Source of the DNA: Catellatospora sichuanensis
GTDB taxonomy: Bacteria; Actinomycetota; Actinomycetes; Mycobacteriales; Micromonosporaceae
Reading direction: 5' to 3'
Assembly (NCBI RefSeq): GCF_007483665.1
Contig: NZ_ML660185.1
Span: 286,178 to 350,177, forward strand
DNA: 64,000 nt
The notes under the pieces are model-generated. The model saw nothing but the letters and a program-made list of their open reading frames with translations, made no database searches and was not told the origin of the DNA. How positions within the stretch are numbered: the stretch's first letter is position 1; every line of letters begins with the position of its first letter. The position numbers were made by a program, and so were the translations under genes. Positions 43,581 to 51,124 of the stretch are shown here, piece after piece.

Positions 43581-43897
43581 TCGAGGTCACCGACGCCACG
43601 TTCGTCGACGTCGTGCTGAAGTCGGAGCGGCCCGTGGTGGTCGACTTCTGGGCGGAGTGGTGCGCGCCGTGCAAGGTGCTGGAGCGCTCGCTGAACGAGC
43701 TGTCCGAGGAGTTCGGTGACCGGCTGGTTTTCGCGAAGCTCGACGCCGATGCGAACCCGGAGACGGCTCGGGCGTACAAGGTGATGTCGATGCCGACGCT
43801 GATCGTGTTCCGCGGCGGCGAGGTCGTCGCCAGCGCGGTCGGCAACCGCCCGAAGATGGCCCTGCGCCAGTTCCTGGAGACCGGCATCCAGGGCTGA
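43556..43897 (+). CDS. Thioredoxin
   Basis: The 113-residue protein is a complete thioredoxin with active site WCAPC (Cys36, Cys39; Ala replaces the usual Gly), DFWAEW before it and cis-Pro in MSMPTLIVF. It reduces disulfides in the cytoplasm. GGGAGAG precedes ATG 43556, which lies inside the end of the merR-like gene, so expression follows that regulator. Its stop is 7 bp from the stop of the convergent membrane-protein gene. Confidence 0.93.
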   Translation: MPEKNGPLVEVTDATFVDVVLKSERPVVVDFWAEWCAPCKVLERSLNELSEEFGDRLVFAKLDADANPETARAYKVMSMPTLIVFRGGEVVASAVGNRPKMALRQFLETGIQG

Positions 43898-43903
43898 GCC
43901 GGA

Positions 43904-44329
43904 TCAGGCCGCGACGACCAGGACGGCGATCGTCAGCAGAAAGCTGCTGAGGGCGAGCACCCCCCGCGTGTACGTGGTGACCGGGTCCATCGCCCCCGCG
44001 ACGCCCAGCTCGTTGCCGCCGGTCGCCATGAACTGGGCGTGCAGCGTGACGCCGCCCTCCGCCACGAGCAGGACCACGGCTGCCACCCGGCCTGGGCCGG
44101 TCAGCCCGGTGAACATCCAGCGCCACAGGTCCCTTGCCTTGCCGCCTTCGGGCATTCCGTGGTGGAACATCGTCCCGCCGATCGCGACCGCCAGGAAGAT
44201 CACCCCGAGCGGCCCGGTCAGTGCCACGACGGTCTCGAAGTCGATCGACGTCGTTGGCAGGAACGTGGCGGCGGTCAGCAGCACGCACGCGGCGTTCACA
44301 GCGGCGGTCACGCGCAGTGTCCAAAGCAT
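43904..44329 (-). CDS. Four-helix membrane protein of unknown function
   Basis: The 141-residue protein has about four membrane helices (LRVTAAVNAACVLLTAATFL; VVALTGPLGVIFLAVAIGG; VAAVVLLVAEGGVTLHAQF; GVLALSSFLLTIAVLVVAA). A His pair (MFHHG) between helices 2 and 3 could bind metal or heme, but this is speculative. Family not recognised. The ATG at 44329 has TACGGT 6 nt upstream and no Shine-Dalgarno, so it is probably leaderless. Convergent with thioredoxin. Confidence 0.75.
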   Translation of the reverse strand: MLWTLRVTAAVNAACVLLTAATFLPTTSIDFETVVALTGPLGVIFLAVAIGGTMFHHGMPEGGKARDLWRWMFTGLTGPGRVAAVVLLVAEGGVTLHAQFMATGGNELGVAGAMDPVTTYTRGVLALSSFLLTIAVLVVAA

Positions 44330-44335
44330 GCCAGC

Positions 44336-44341
44336 ACCGTA
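44336..44341 (-). promoter_or_regulatory. -10 box of a leaderless promoter (four-helix protein)
   Basis: TACGGT on the minus strand ends 6 nt before the ATG at 44329. Confidence 0.5.
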
Positions 44342-44384
44342 GGGATGGCCCGCAACCCCCGCCGCGCTTTGACATGATCAGCTG

Positions 44385-45089
44385 ATGGGCCAGGAGTACG
44401 CCGTCACCGCGGAGTTCTACGACCTCTTGCAGGCCACCGAGCATCTCGCGGTCACCGGGCGGCTGCTGGACCGGTGGCTCGGCCGCCCCGAGGTGGGCGT
44501 GCTGGACGTCGGGGCGGGCACCGGGCTGGCCACGAACCTGCTGGCCCGCCGGTGTGCCGTGACGGTGCACGCGGTGGAACCCGCCGCGAGCATGCGGGCC
44601 GTGCTGCTGAGCCGCCTCGCGGGGCATACCGAGGTGCTGCCCCGGGTTCGCTTGTACGCCCGTAACGTGCAGGACCTGGGCCTGGCCGGCATCGCCGACT
44701 TCGCCTGGTGTCTGAACACCATGGCGGGGCTGGACCTGTCCGACCGGGCCGCAGCGCTGCGCGCGCTGGCGACGGCGCTGGTGCCAGGGGGCCGACTGGT
44801 GGTGCAGCGCCCGCCGACCCGTGCCGCCGAGGATCGTCGGGACCTGCCGTCGTGGCAGCTCGGCGGGGATCTGTACAGCGGCGAGGTGACCACCTCGCCG
44901 GTCGGCGCGGACCGGGTCCGGTGGCGGTTCAGCTACCGCGTCAGCCGCGACGGTGCCCTGGTACGCGAGGAGTCCGAGGTCTTCGACGGCCACCTCGCCA
45001 CGGAGTCCGGATTCGACGCCGAGCTGGTCGCCGCGGGTTTCACCGTGATCGGCACGGACGACCCGGACATCGTCGTTGCAAGGCGGTGA
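44385..45089 (+). CDS. Class I SAM-dependent methyltransferase
   Basis: The 234-residue protein has the Rossmann-like SAM site VLDVGAGTGLATNLLA (motif I), HAVEPAASMRAVL (acidic end of beta 2) and a later CLNTMAGLDLSDRAAALRAL region, as in small-molecule methyltransferases of the UbiE/MenG-like class. Substrate unknown. CATGAT lies 6 nt before the ATG and no Shine-Dalgarno is seen, which fits a leaderless start. It stands alone, divergent from the four-helix protein gene. Confidence 0.85.
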   Translation: MGQEYAVTAEFYDLLQATEHLAVTGRLLDRWLGRPEVGVLDVGAGTGLATNLLARRCAVTVHAVEPAASMRAVLLSRLAGHTEVLPRVRLYARNVQDLGLAGIADFAWCLNTMAGLDLSDRAAALRALATALVPGGRLVVQRPPTRAAEDRRDLPSWQLGGDLYSGEVTTSPVGADRVRWRFSYRVSRDGALVREESEVFDGHLATESGFDAELVAAGFTVIGTDDPDIVVARR

Positions 45090-45167
45090 TCGCGCGGCGA
45101 GCGGGCGGGTCGGCGTCGGGTGTCCACCCCGCGGTCGAGGCCGACGATCGCGGTGGATGGCAACGTT

Positions 45168-45173
45168 TATCGT
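45168..45173 (+). promoter_or_regulatory. -10 box of a leaderless promoter
   Basis: TATCGT ends 6 nt before ATG 45180 and supports that start over GTG 45120. Confidence 0.5.
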
Positions 45174-45179
45174 AGGCCG

Positions 45180-45704
45180 ATGGCCGACGATGAGGTGATC
45201 GCAGACGCCACGCCCTCGTCGGGTCGGGTCCGGCCGATGGTCCTGCTCGTGACGGCGCTGATCCTGGTCTCCGCATGGGGTGTCTGGCGGCTGGGCGCGC
45301 CCGACCTGGTGCAGAACGGGTCGACGGGTGACAGCTACGGCTGGGACCCGCCGAGCATCACGTTCAGCCTGCACAACGACGGCTTCACCGACGTGACCGT
45401 CGTCGAGGTCGGCCGCAGCGGGCCGGGTTTCGAACTGCAGCGAGTCGACGGCGTGCCGGTGTTGCTGCTGCCGGGCGAATCCGTGCGGGTCACCCTGGTG
45501 TGGCGGGTCACCGACTGCGCGCGGGTGCCGACCGGCAGCTGGCCGGTGCCCGTGCGGGCCGTCACCTGGCGCGGCGAGTCCACCGTGTACCTCGATCAGC
45601 CGCGCCACCAGCGCCGCGACGACCTGCCGGAGCCGCAGGGCCCGGACGTCGAATGGCAGGAGGGCCTCGCCGCGAAGAACTGCGCCCTGACCGGTCGGTC
45701 CTGA
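45180..45704 (+). CDS. Single-pass membrane protein of unknown function
   Basis: The 174-residue protein has a short cytoplasmic N-terminus, one membrane helix (VRPMVLLVTALILVSAWGVW, about 18-37) and an extracytoplasmic beta-rich domain (ITFSLHNDGFTDVTVVEVGR, then VLLLPGESVRVTLVWRVTDC) with two cysteines likely forming a disulfide. It resembles immunoglobulin-like domains of actinobacterial membrane proteins but no family is assigned. Start chosen from the leaderless -10 box. Followed by a GNAT gene 44 bp away. Confidence 0.75.
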   Translation: MADDEVIADATPSSGRVRPMVLLVTALILVSAWGVWRLGAPDLVQNGSTGDSYGWDPPSITFSLHNDGFTDVTVVEVGRSGPGFELQRVDGVPVLLLPGESVRVTLVWRVTDCARVPTGSWPVPVRAVTWRGESTVYLDQPRHQRRDDLPEPQGPDVEWQEGLAAKNCALTGRS

Positions 45705-45748
45705 GCGACGGACCCGGGGGAGACCGCGCTTCGGTAGCGTTGTCGTTC

Positions 45749-46258
45749 ATGGAAGACAACGGGGTGACGATCCGACTGGCCGGCGCGGAGGCCGTCGACG
45801 CGCTCGAGCCGCTGTGGCTGTCGATGCACCGGCACCATCGCGAGATCGCACCGGAGCTGGCCATGTACCCGGACGAGCGGTCGTGGCAGCTGCGCCGGGA
45901 CCTGTACCGGCAGTGGATCACCGAACCGGGGTCGTTCGTGCTGCTGGCCGAGGACGGCGGGGAGCTGGTCGGGTACGCGTTCACGCACGTGTTCGCGGGC
46001 CCGGACGACACCTGGGTGTCCGGCGACCGGATCGCCGAGCTGGAGTCGCTGTCGGTGGCGGCGAGCCATCGCGGCCGGGGCGTCGGCACCCGGCTGCTCG
46101 ACGCCGTCGACGACCGGCTGGCCGAGCTGGGCATCGGTGACCTGTACATCGGCACGCTCGCGGCGAACCTGGGCGCGCAGCGGGTGTACGAGAAGCGCGG
46201 CCTGCGGCCTCTGATGATCAAATATGCCCGGCTGGCCGCCTCGCCGCCCCGGGACTGA
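45749..46258 (+). CDS. GNAT-family N-acetyltransferase
   Basis: The 169-residue protein matches the GNAT fold, with motif A SLSVAASHRGRGVGTRLLDAV (acetyl-CoA pyrophosphate loop RGRGVG) and the C-terminal IGTLAANLGAQRVYEKRGLR (motif B). It would transfer an acetyl group to an amine; substrate unknown. TAGCGT lies 8 nt before the ATG without a Shine-Dalgarno, another probable leaderless start. Confidence 0.9.
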   Translation: MEDNGVTIRLAGAEAVDALEPLWLSMHRHHREIAPELAMYPDERSWQLRRDLYRQWITEPGSFVLLAEDGGELVGYAFTHVFAGPDDTWVSGDRIAELESLSVAASHRGRGVGTRLLDAVDDRLAELGIGDLYIGTLAANLGAQRVYEKRGLRPLMIKYARLAASPPRD

Positions 46259-46313
46259 CACCGGCGGAGCCACCGGCCGCGAATTGGCCGTGGGGGAGCG
46301 GCACCACGGTGCG

Positions 46314-46319
46314 TACGGT
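46314..46319 (+). promoter_or_regulatory. -10 box of a leaderless promoter (PhzF-like gene)
   Basis: TACGGT ends 6 nt before the GTG at 46326. Confidence 0.5.
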
Positions 46320-46325
46320 CGACCT

Positions 46326-47162
46326 GTGGAGATCTTGAGATATGCGGCGTTCACCGCCGACCCGGCCGGCGGCAACCCCGCGGGCGTCGTGCTCGACGGG
46401 ACCGCGCTCGACGACGCGGCGATGCTGGCCGTCGCCGCGGATGTCGGCTACTCCGAGACCGCGTTCCTCATCCCGCGCGGCGGCGGCCGGTTCGAGGTGC
46501 GCTACTTCAGCCCGCTGGCCGAGGTGGACTTCTGCGGGCACGCGACCATCGCGGCCGCGGCGGCGTACGCCGAGCGCCACGGCGCGGGCCCGCTGAGCTT
46601 CGACACGAAGGCGGGCACCATCGAGGTGCTCACCCGCAGGGCCGCCGACGGGACCGCCACGGCCACCCTGACCAGCGTCGCACCGCGTACCGCAGTCCTC
46701 GCAGAGGCCGATCTCGCCGCGCTGCTGGATGCGCTGAACTGGTCCGCCGCGGACCTCGACCCGGCGCTGCCGCCGCGCCTGGCGTACGCCGGAGTCTGGC
46801 ATCCGGTCCTCGCCGCGGCGACCCGGCGGCGGCTGTCCGACCTGGACTACGACATGGACACGCTCGGCGCGCTGATGGCGCGGCGCGGCTGGACCACGGT
46901 CGACCTCGTGTGGCGGGAGTCGGCGGACGTGTTCCACGCCCGCAACCCGTTCCCACCGGGCGGTGTGGTCGAGGACCCGGCGACCGGCGCGGCGGCCGCG
47001 GCCTTCGGCGGCTATCTGCGCGAGCTGGATCTGGTGACCCCGCCCGCCACGGTCACCGTGTACCAGGGTGACGACATGGGCCGTCCCAGTGTGCTCACCG
47101 TCCAGATCGGGCCCGACCCGGGCAGCGGCATCGCGGTCACCGGCACGGCCGTCGCGCTGTAA
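46326..47162 (+). CDS. PhzF-family isomerase/epimerase-like protein
   Basis: The 278-residue protein has the two-lobed diaminopimelate-epimerase-like fold of PhzF: AAFTADPAGGNPAGVVL at the N-terminus, the catalytic Glu44 in GYSETAFLI, FCGHATIAAAAAY, and in the second half DPATGAAAAAFGGYL. The Glu replaces the epimerase cysteine as in PhzF/YddE. Nothing else here suggests phenazine synthesis, so a different metabolite is likely. GTG 46326 is supported by the TACGGT box; the longer frame to 46224 lacks signals. Confidence 0.9.
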   Translation: MEILRYAAFTADPAGGNPAGVVLDGTALDDAAMLAVAADVGYSETAFLIPRGGGRFEVRYFSPLAEVDFCGHATIAAAAAYAERHGAGPLSFDTKAGTIEVLTRRAADGTATATLTSVAPRTAVLAEADLAALLDALNWSAADLDPALPPRLAYAGVWHPVLAAATRRRLSDLDYDMDTLGALMARRGWTTVDLVWRESADVFHARNPFPPGGVVEDPATGAAAAAFGGYLRELDLVTPPATVTVYQGDDMGRPSVLTVQIGPDPGSGIAVTGTAVAL

Positions 47163-47239
47163 CCGTCGCGGCGCGTTCGTGGCTGGTGTTTTCGCAGGTC
47201 ACGGGCGTGGCGAAGGCTTGTGGGAGCAGGTCGCCTCCG

Positions 47240-47258
47240 TAGGATCTTGTCGATCCTA
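47240..47258 (+). promoter_or_regulatory. Palindrome in the leader of the Gly-rich protein gene
   Basis: TAGGATC (47240-47246) and GATCCTA (47252-47258) flank 5 nt, just upstream of the ribosome-binding site. Possible operator or leader hairpin. Confidence 0.4.
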
Positions 47259-47274
47259 GGAAAGGTGACATGTA

Positions 47275-48348
47275 GTGAAAAAGTCGTATCGAGTGGCCGC
47301 GCTGACCGCGGCGCTGCTCGCGGGCACGGCGGCGGGCGGCGCGCCGTCCTGGAGCGCCGCCGTCGCCGGTGAGCAGGTCTACGACACCGCCGGCACGTAC
47401 ACGTTCGACGTGCCCGCCGGTGTCGCGGTGACGCTGGAACTGTGGGGCGCGGGCGGCGGTGGCGGCGGCGGCAACGGCGGCGGAGCCGGTGGCGGTGGCG
47501 GGGGCGGCGGCAAGTCGCTGTTCGGCCGGGGCGGTGGCGGCGGGGCCGGTGGCAGTTCCGGCGGCGGCGGCGCGGGCGGCGGTTCCGGCGGCGCGGGGCA
47601 GTACGTCAAATGCGTCCTGCCCGCGGACTTCCCCGCGACGCAACTGTCCATCGTGGTCGGCCGGGGCGGCAGCGGCGGGCGCGGCGCGGCCGCGGCCACC
47701 GGCGGCGCGCCGAGCTCGCCCGGCGGCAACGGCAACCCGGGCCAGATCTCCAAGGCGGGCGCGGACGGCGCGGAAGGCGCGATCACCGAGGTCAGCGTGC
47801 TGCTCAACGACACCCCGCTGCTGCTGACCCAGGCTGCGGGCGGCGCGGGCGGGCAGGGCAGCCCCGAGTTCTCCAACGGTGGCCCCGGTGGCATGGACGC
47901 CACCGGCAGCCGTCCGGGCACGACCCGGCCCGGCGGCATCGGCAGCAGCGCACCCGGTGACGGCGGCGCGGGCGGCACCATGACGGTGCCCTCGGCGGCC
48001 CTGTGCACCGGCACCGACGGCGCGGGCGGCAACGCAGGCAAGGGCGGCGGCGACGGCGCGGCCGGCGGCTCCGGTGTCGACGGCGCGAGCAGCGGCACAG
48101 GCGGGGCCGGTGGCGCGGGGGCGACCGTGGTCGGCCTGGGCGGCGCAGGCGGCACCGTGACGGACGGCGTCGAGCACGGCGTCGGCGGGGCCGGGGGCGC
48201 GGGCGGCAACGGCGGACGCGGCGGCGCGGGTGGTCGCGGGGGCTACCACCGCAGCCTCGCCGCAGACGGCGGCCTCGCGGGCGGCAACTCCGCCGCGGGC
48301 GTCACCGGCCGGCCCGGAGCCGACGGCTTCGCCCGCCTCACCTGGTGA
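47275..48348 (+). CDS. Secreted glycine-rich repeat protein
   Basis: The 357-residue protein has a Sec signal peptide (KKSYRVAALTAALLAGTAAG) and a short beta domain (QVYDTAGTYTFDVPAGVAVT) followed by long Gly-rich runs (GGGG, GGAGG, GGRGG), matching surface proteins of the glycine-rich family with an N-terminal FDVPAG-type fold. Two cysteines (VKCVLP and ALCTGT) may form a disulfide. Probably secreted or cell-wall associated, structural. GTG 47275 overlaps a start-stop ATG-TAG (47270-47275) that has the better-placed GGAAAGGTG, an odd arrangement. Ends at a strong terminator. Confidence 0.8.
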   Translation: MKKSYRVAALTAALLAGTAAGGAPSWSAAVAGEQVYDTAGTYTFDVPAGVAVTLELWGAGGGGGGGNGGGAGGGGGGGGKSLFGRGGGGGAGGSSGGGGAGGGSGGAGQYVKCVLPADFPATQLSIVVGRGGSGGRGAAAATGGAPSSPGGNGNPGQISKAGADGAEGAITEVSVLLNDTPLLLTQAAGGAGGQGSPEFSNGGPGGMDATGSRPGTTRPGGIGSSAPGDGGAGGTMTVPSAALCTGTDGAGGNAGKGGGDGAAGGSGVDGASSGTGGAGGAGATVVGLGGAGGTVTDGVEHGVGGAGGAGGNGGRGGAGGRGGYHRSLAADGGLAGGNSAAGVTGRPGADGFARLTW

Positions 48349-48359
48349 CCTGAGCAGCA

Positions 48360-48400
48360 GAAAGGACGCCCGCACGCCGCGAGGCAGGGGGCGTCCTTTC
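48360..48400 (+). terminator. Intrinsic terminator after the Gly-rich protein gene
   Basis: GAAAGGACGCCC (48360-48371) and GGGCGTCCTTTC (48389-48400) form a perfect 12-bp stem with a 17-nt loop, followed by TCATCCC. Confidence 0.8.
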
Positions 48401-48498
48401 TCATCCCTCGTCGCACGGCCCGACACCGTCACGTCAGGCGGCTCGAGCGGATCGACCGCGCCGTGTCGCCGGGAGCGGTCCGGAAGTTCCCGGTGAAT

Positions 48499-48530
48499 CG
48501 GTGAGAGTCCACACATACGTGTGGGAACCG
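48499..48530. promoter_or_regulatory. Dyad overlapping the -35 box of the YcnI-like gene
   Basis: CGGT-6 nt-CCACAC-ATAC-GTGTGG-2 nt-ACCG forms a two-part symmetric element. Its right half overlaps the GGAACC -35 box, as expected of a repressor or second regulator's operator. Confidence 0.45.
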
Positions 48531-48549
48531 GTGGCCGGGCGGGGGCGAC
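48524..48549 (+). promoter_or_regulatory. ECF-type promoter of the YcnI-like gene
   Basis: GGAACC (48524-48529), 16 nt, CGAC (48546-48549). The same hexamer, spacing and tetramer occur before the anti-sigma gene (50178-50203), so both are likely read by the ECF sigma factor encoded at 49514-50098. Confidence 0.6.
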
Positions 48550-48625
48550 CTGTGTCGCGCGGTGAGCTTGTCGCCGCCGGGCGCGTCGTGCGGCGTGCCG
48601 GGTCCCCCGAGGTGAAGGACGCGAG

Positions 48626-49342
48626 ATGACGATCGGTGCGAGGGCACGGTGGCGGGCCGGCGTGGTCACGGTCGCGGCGGCGGCGATGATCGGCCTGTCG
48701 GCCGTGCCGGCAGCGGCGCATGTGACCGTGAACCCGAAGGAGGCGACCGTCGGCGGGTACGCCCGGCTGACCTTCCGGGTGCCCAACGAGAAGGACGCCG
48801 CGTCGACGGTGAAGGTGGAGGTCGCGCTGCCGGAGGACGCGCCGTTCGCGAGCGTCTCGGTCAAGCCGACGCCGGGGTGGACGGTCGTGGTGGAGAAGCG
48901 CAAGCTGACCACGCCGATCAAGAGCCACGACCGGGAGATCACCGAGGCCGCCTCGAAGATCACCTGGACGGCGGACGCCGCCTCGGCGGTCAAGCCCGGC
49001 CAGTTCCAGGAGTTCGACGTGTCCGCCGGGCCGGTGCCCGAGGTGAGCCAGGTCGTGTTCAAGGCCCTGCAGACGTACTCCGACGGCGAGGTCGTGCGCT
49101 GGATCGAGGAGCCGAAGCCCGGTGCGGAGGTCGAGCACCCCGCGCCGGTGCTCAAGGTCCTGCCGAAGGCGGCGGTCGCGTCACCGGCGGCAGCCGGGAG
49201 CAACTCGGCGTCGGGCGACACCCCGGCGTCCTCCGGCGGCGGCAACGGCTGGCCGCTCGGCCTGAGCATCGCCGCGCTGGTCGTCGCCCTGGCCGCGCTC
49301 GGCCTGGCCCTACGCGGAAAGCCCGCCGCCGGGCAGTCCTGA
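48626..49342 (+). CDS. YcnI-like (DUF1775) copper-binding protein
   Basis: The 238-residue protein has a signal peptide ending at AAA, so His is the first mature residue (AAAHVTVNPKEA), as in YcnI where the N-terminal His binds Cu. The DUF1775 domain follows (about 30-170: GGYARLTFRVPNEKD, ITWTADAASAVKPGQFQEFD), then a Ser/Gly linker and a C-terminal membrane anchor (LSIAALVVALAALGLALRGK). Extracytoplasmic copper handling is inferred. Strong AGGTGAAGG upstream. Its ECF-type promoter matches that of the anti-sigma gene, suggesting control by the nearby sigma factor. Confidence 0.88.
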   Translation: MTIGARARWRAGVVTVAAAAMIGLSAVPAAAHVTVNPKEATVGGYARLTFRVPNEKDAASTVKVEVALPEDAPFASVSVKPTPGWTVVVEKRKLTTPIKSHDREITEAASKITWTADAASAVKPGQFQEFDVSAGPVPEVSQVVFKALQTYSDGEVVRWIEEPKPGAEVEHPAPVLKVLPKAAVASPAAAGSNSASGDTPASSGGGNGWPLGLSIAALVVALAALGLALRGKPAAGQS

Positions 49343-49437
49343 TCCACGGCCCGCGGCGGGCCGGGGGAGGCCGGCGCGACCAGCGAGGTCCGTCAGGCGG
49401 AGCAACGCTGACGGTCAGGGCGAGGGATCAGCGTCTG

Positions 49438-49474
49438 GTGTCATGATCTGCGGTCGGACCGCAGGTCATGACAC
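49438..49474. terminator. Palindromic bidirectional terminator
   Basis: GTGTCATGATCTGCGGTC (49438-49455) and GACCGCAGGTCATGACAC (49457-49474) are 18-bp arms with one mismatch and a 1-nt centre, between the convergent YcnI-like and sigma genes. A near-perfect palindrome this long could also be a protein site. Confidence 0.6.
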
Positions 49475-49513
49475 GAAACGGCGATCTTGCCCGGCGGCGC
49501 CGCCGCACCGGGC

Positions 49514-50098
49514 TCAGACGGCGCGGAGGTGGCGGCGGGGCGCTGCGGTGGCGCTGTCGCCTAGGGCGGCGGCGAGGTCGTCGCGTGCCCGCGCCACTCG
49601 GGACCGGATCGTGCCGATCGGGCAGCCGATCACCTCGGCGGCCTCGATGTACGACAGGCCCAGCACCTGCGTGGCGACGAACGCCTCGCGCCGGTCGGGG
49701 TCGAGCCCGGCGATCAGCCGGTCGAGCAGGATCTGCTCGTCGAAGCGCCCGGCCGCGCCGGCCGAGACGGTGTCGGCCACGGCCACCCAGTCGGCCAGGT
49801 CAGCCGACCGCGGCCGGCGGGCGAGCACGCGCAGGTGGTCGACGACGGTGTGCCGGGCGATGGCCAGCAGCCAGGTGCGGGCCGAGGAGCGGCCCTCGAA
49901 CGAGGGCAGGGCGCGCATCGCCCGCAGGTAGGTGTCCTGGGCGAGGTCGTCGGCGTCGGCGGCCCCGGCCAGGTGCGCCACGAAACGCACCACGTCGCGC
50001 TGGGTCGCCGCCACGAACGCCTCGGTGGCGGCGCGGTCGCCGCCGCGGGCCGCCAGGGCCAGCGCCGTGATGCGCTCGTCGTCACCGCCGTAAGACAT
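49514..50098 (-). CDS. ECF-type RNA polymerase sigma factor
   Basis: The 194-residue protein has sigma-70 region 2 (VRFVAHLAGAADADDLAQDT, then YLRAMRALPSFEGRSSARTW) and region 4 (DPDRREAFVATQVLGLSYIE, then GTIRSRVARARDDLAAAL). It lacks the long linker of housekeeping sigma factors. A zf-HC2 anti-sigma gene is divergent from it 127 bp away, the usual inhibitor partner. It probably recognises GGAACC-N16-CGAC promoters found before the anti-sigma and YcnI-like genes. The ATG at 50098 has TACGCTTCCGGTC upstream and no strong Shine-Dalgarno. Confidence 0.92.
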   Translation of the reverse strand: MSYGGDDERITALALAARGGDRAATEAFVAATQRDVVRFVAHLAGAADADDLAQDTYLRAMRALPSFEGRSSARTWLLAIARHTVVDHLRVLARRPRSADLADWVAVADTVSAGAAGRFDEQILLDRLIAGLDPDRREAFVATQVLGLSYIEAAEVIGCPIGTIRSRVARARDDLAAALGDSATAAPRRHLRAV

Positions 50099-50177
50099 GA
50101 CCGGAAGCGTATCGTTCGCCGCCCGTCGATGCGATCCCCCCGGTGTGCGACAGCGCCGCAGGTCACAGCAACGGCTG

Positions 50178-50203
50178 GGAACCAATCCGGGGGTACGGGC
50201 GAC
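50178..50203 (+). promoter_or_regulatory. ECF-type promoter of the anti-sigma gene
   Basis: GGAACC (50178-50183), 16 nt, CGAC (50200-50203), 22 nt before ATG 50226. Autoregulation of an ECF sigma/anti-sigma pair through such a site is the common pattern. Confidence 0.65.
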
Positions 50204-50225
50204 AATGTGTCTCATGGGAGTGGGC

Positions 50226-51008
50226 ATGGGGTGCACACAGGCGCGCGAGCTGCTGTCGGCCCGCCTGGACGGCGCGGACGAGCCGAGCGAACGTGAGGCG
50301 GTCGACGAGCACGTGCGGGGCTGTGCCGCGTGCGCGGACTGGTGGCAGCGGGCGGAGTCGGTGACCCGGCTGGCCCGTACTGCGGCGGCGCTGCCGGTGC
50401 CGCCGCTGAGCGAGCAGGCGCTGGCCGCGGTGCTGGCCGCGGCGCCGACTCCGCCGGTCCGGCGGGCCCGGTTCGACGTCGCCGCCTGGCTGCGGCGGGC
50501 GCTGCTGGTCGTCGGGGTGGGCCAGTTCCTGCTCGGTGTGGCCCAGATCAGCAGCCTGGCCGCCGCGGACCGGCACGCGCACAGCGTGGTCGGGTCGGTG
50601 TCGTCGGGGCACCTGTGGCACGAGTCGGCGGCCTGGAACGTGGCGATCGGCGCGGCGCTGGCCTGGCTGGCGTGGCGGCGTACCCGCCCGGCGGCGCTGC
50701 TGCCGGTGATGACCGCGTTCGTGATCGTGCTCAGCCTGCTCACCGCCAACGATGCGCTGGCGGGCCGGGTCGAGGCGGGCCGGGTCATGTCGCACGGCCT
50801 GGTGCTCGTCGGGTACGGCCTGCTGCTGGCGCTGAACCATCCGCGCCTGCGCGGCGACGAACCGCCCGTCCGCGCGGCCCGTCCCGGGGGGACCTGGTCG
50901 ATCCGCCGCGGCGACGACGGGGAGGGCCCGCTCGCGCCGGTGTACCCGTTCCCGGTCCGGGTGGCCGTCACCCGAAAGGTGACCGTGGAGCAGCGCCGCG
51001 CGGCCTGA
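50226..51008 (+). CDS. zf-HC2 anti-sigma factor, membrane-bound
   Basis: The 260-residue protein starts with a zinc-binding anti-sigma domain: MGCTQARELLSARLDG and HVRGCAACADWW give the HxxxCxxC pattern. It then has about four membrane helices (LLVVGVGQFLLGVAQISSLA; AAWNVAIGAALAWLAW; LLPVMTAFVIVLSLLTAN; GLVLVGYGLLLALN). It should hold the divergently encoded ECF sigma factor at the membrane until a signal arrives. ATG 50226 is chosen for its GGGAG site and for lying downstream of the ECF promoter; ATGs at 50205 and 50214 lie at or before the expected transcription start. Confidence 0.88.
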   Translation: MGCTQARELLSARLDGADEPSEREAVDEHVRGCAACADWWQRAESVTRLARTAAALPVPPLSEQALAAVLAAAPTPPVRRARFDVAAWLRRALLVVGVGQFLLGVAQISSLAAADRHAHSVVGSVSSGHLWHESAAWNVAIGAALAWLAWRRTRPAALLPVMTAFVIVLSLLTANDALAGRVEAGRVMSHGLVLVGYGLLLALNHPRLRGDEPPVRAARPGGTWSIRRGDDGEGPLAPVYPFPVRVAVTRKVTVEQRRAA

Positions 51009-51124
51009 TTGTCGGACCCGTCCGGTAGACCGTCGGGTTGACGTCAACCTCGCTTGAGGTTCTACGGTGACGGCGGCGGGCCAACAACCCGCCCGCACCG
51101 GTCCGTACGGGAAGGCAAAGCTCG

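Noticed and set aside
46326-47162. Phenazine biosynthesis cluster
   Set aside because: Only a PhzF-fold protein is present; no other phenazine genes are nearby and the family is widespread.
47275-48348. PE_PGRS protein call for the Gly-rich gene
   Set aside because: No PE domain; a signal peptide and FDVPAG-type domain are present instead.
48404-48560. Cobalamin-riboswitch-like GGTGAGAGTCC before the YcnI-like gene
   Set aside because: Other conserved boxes are missing, and the region lies upstream of the likely ECF promoter, so most of it is not transcribed with the gene.
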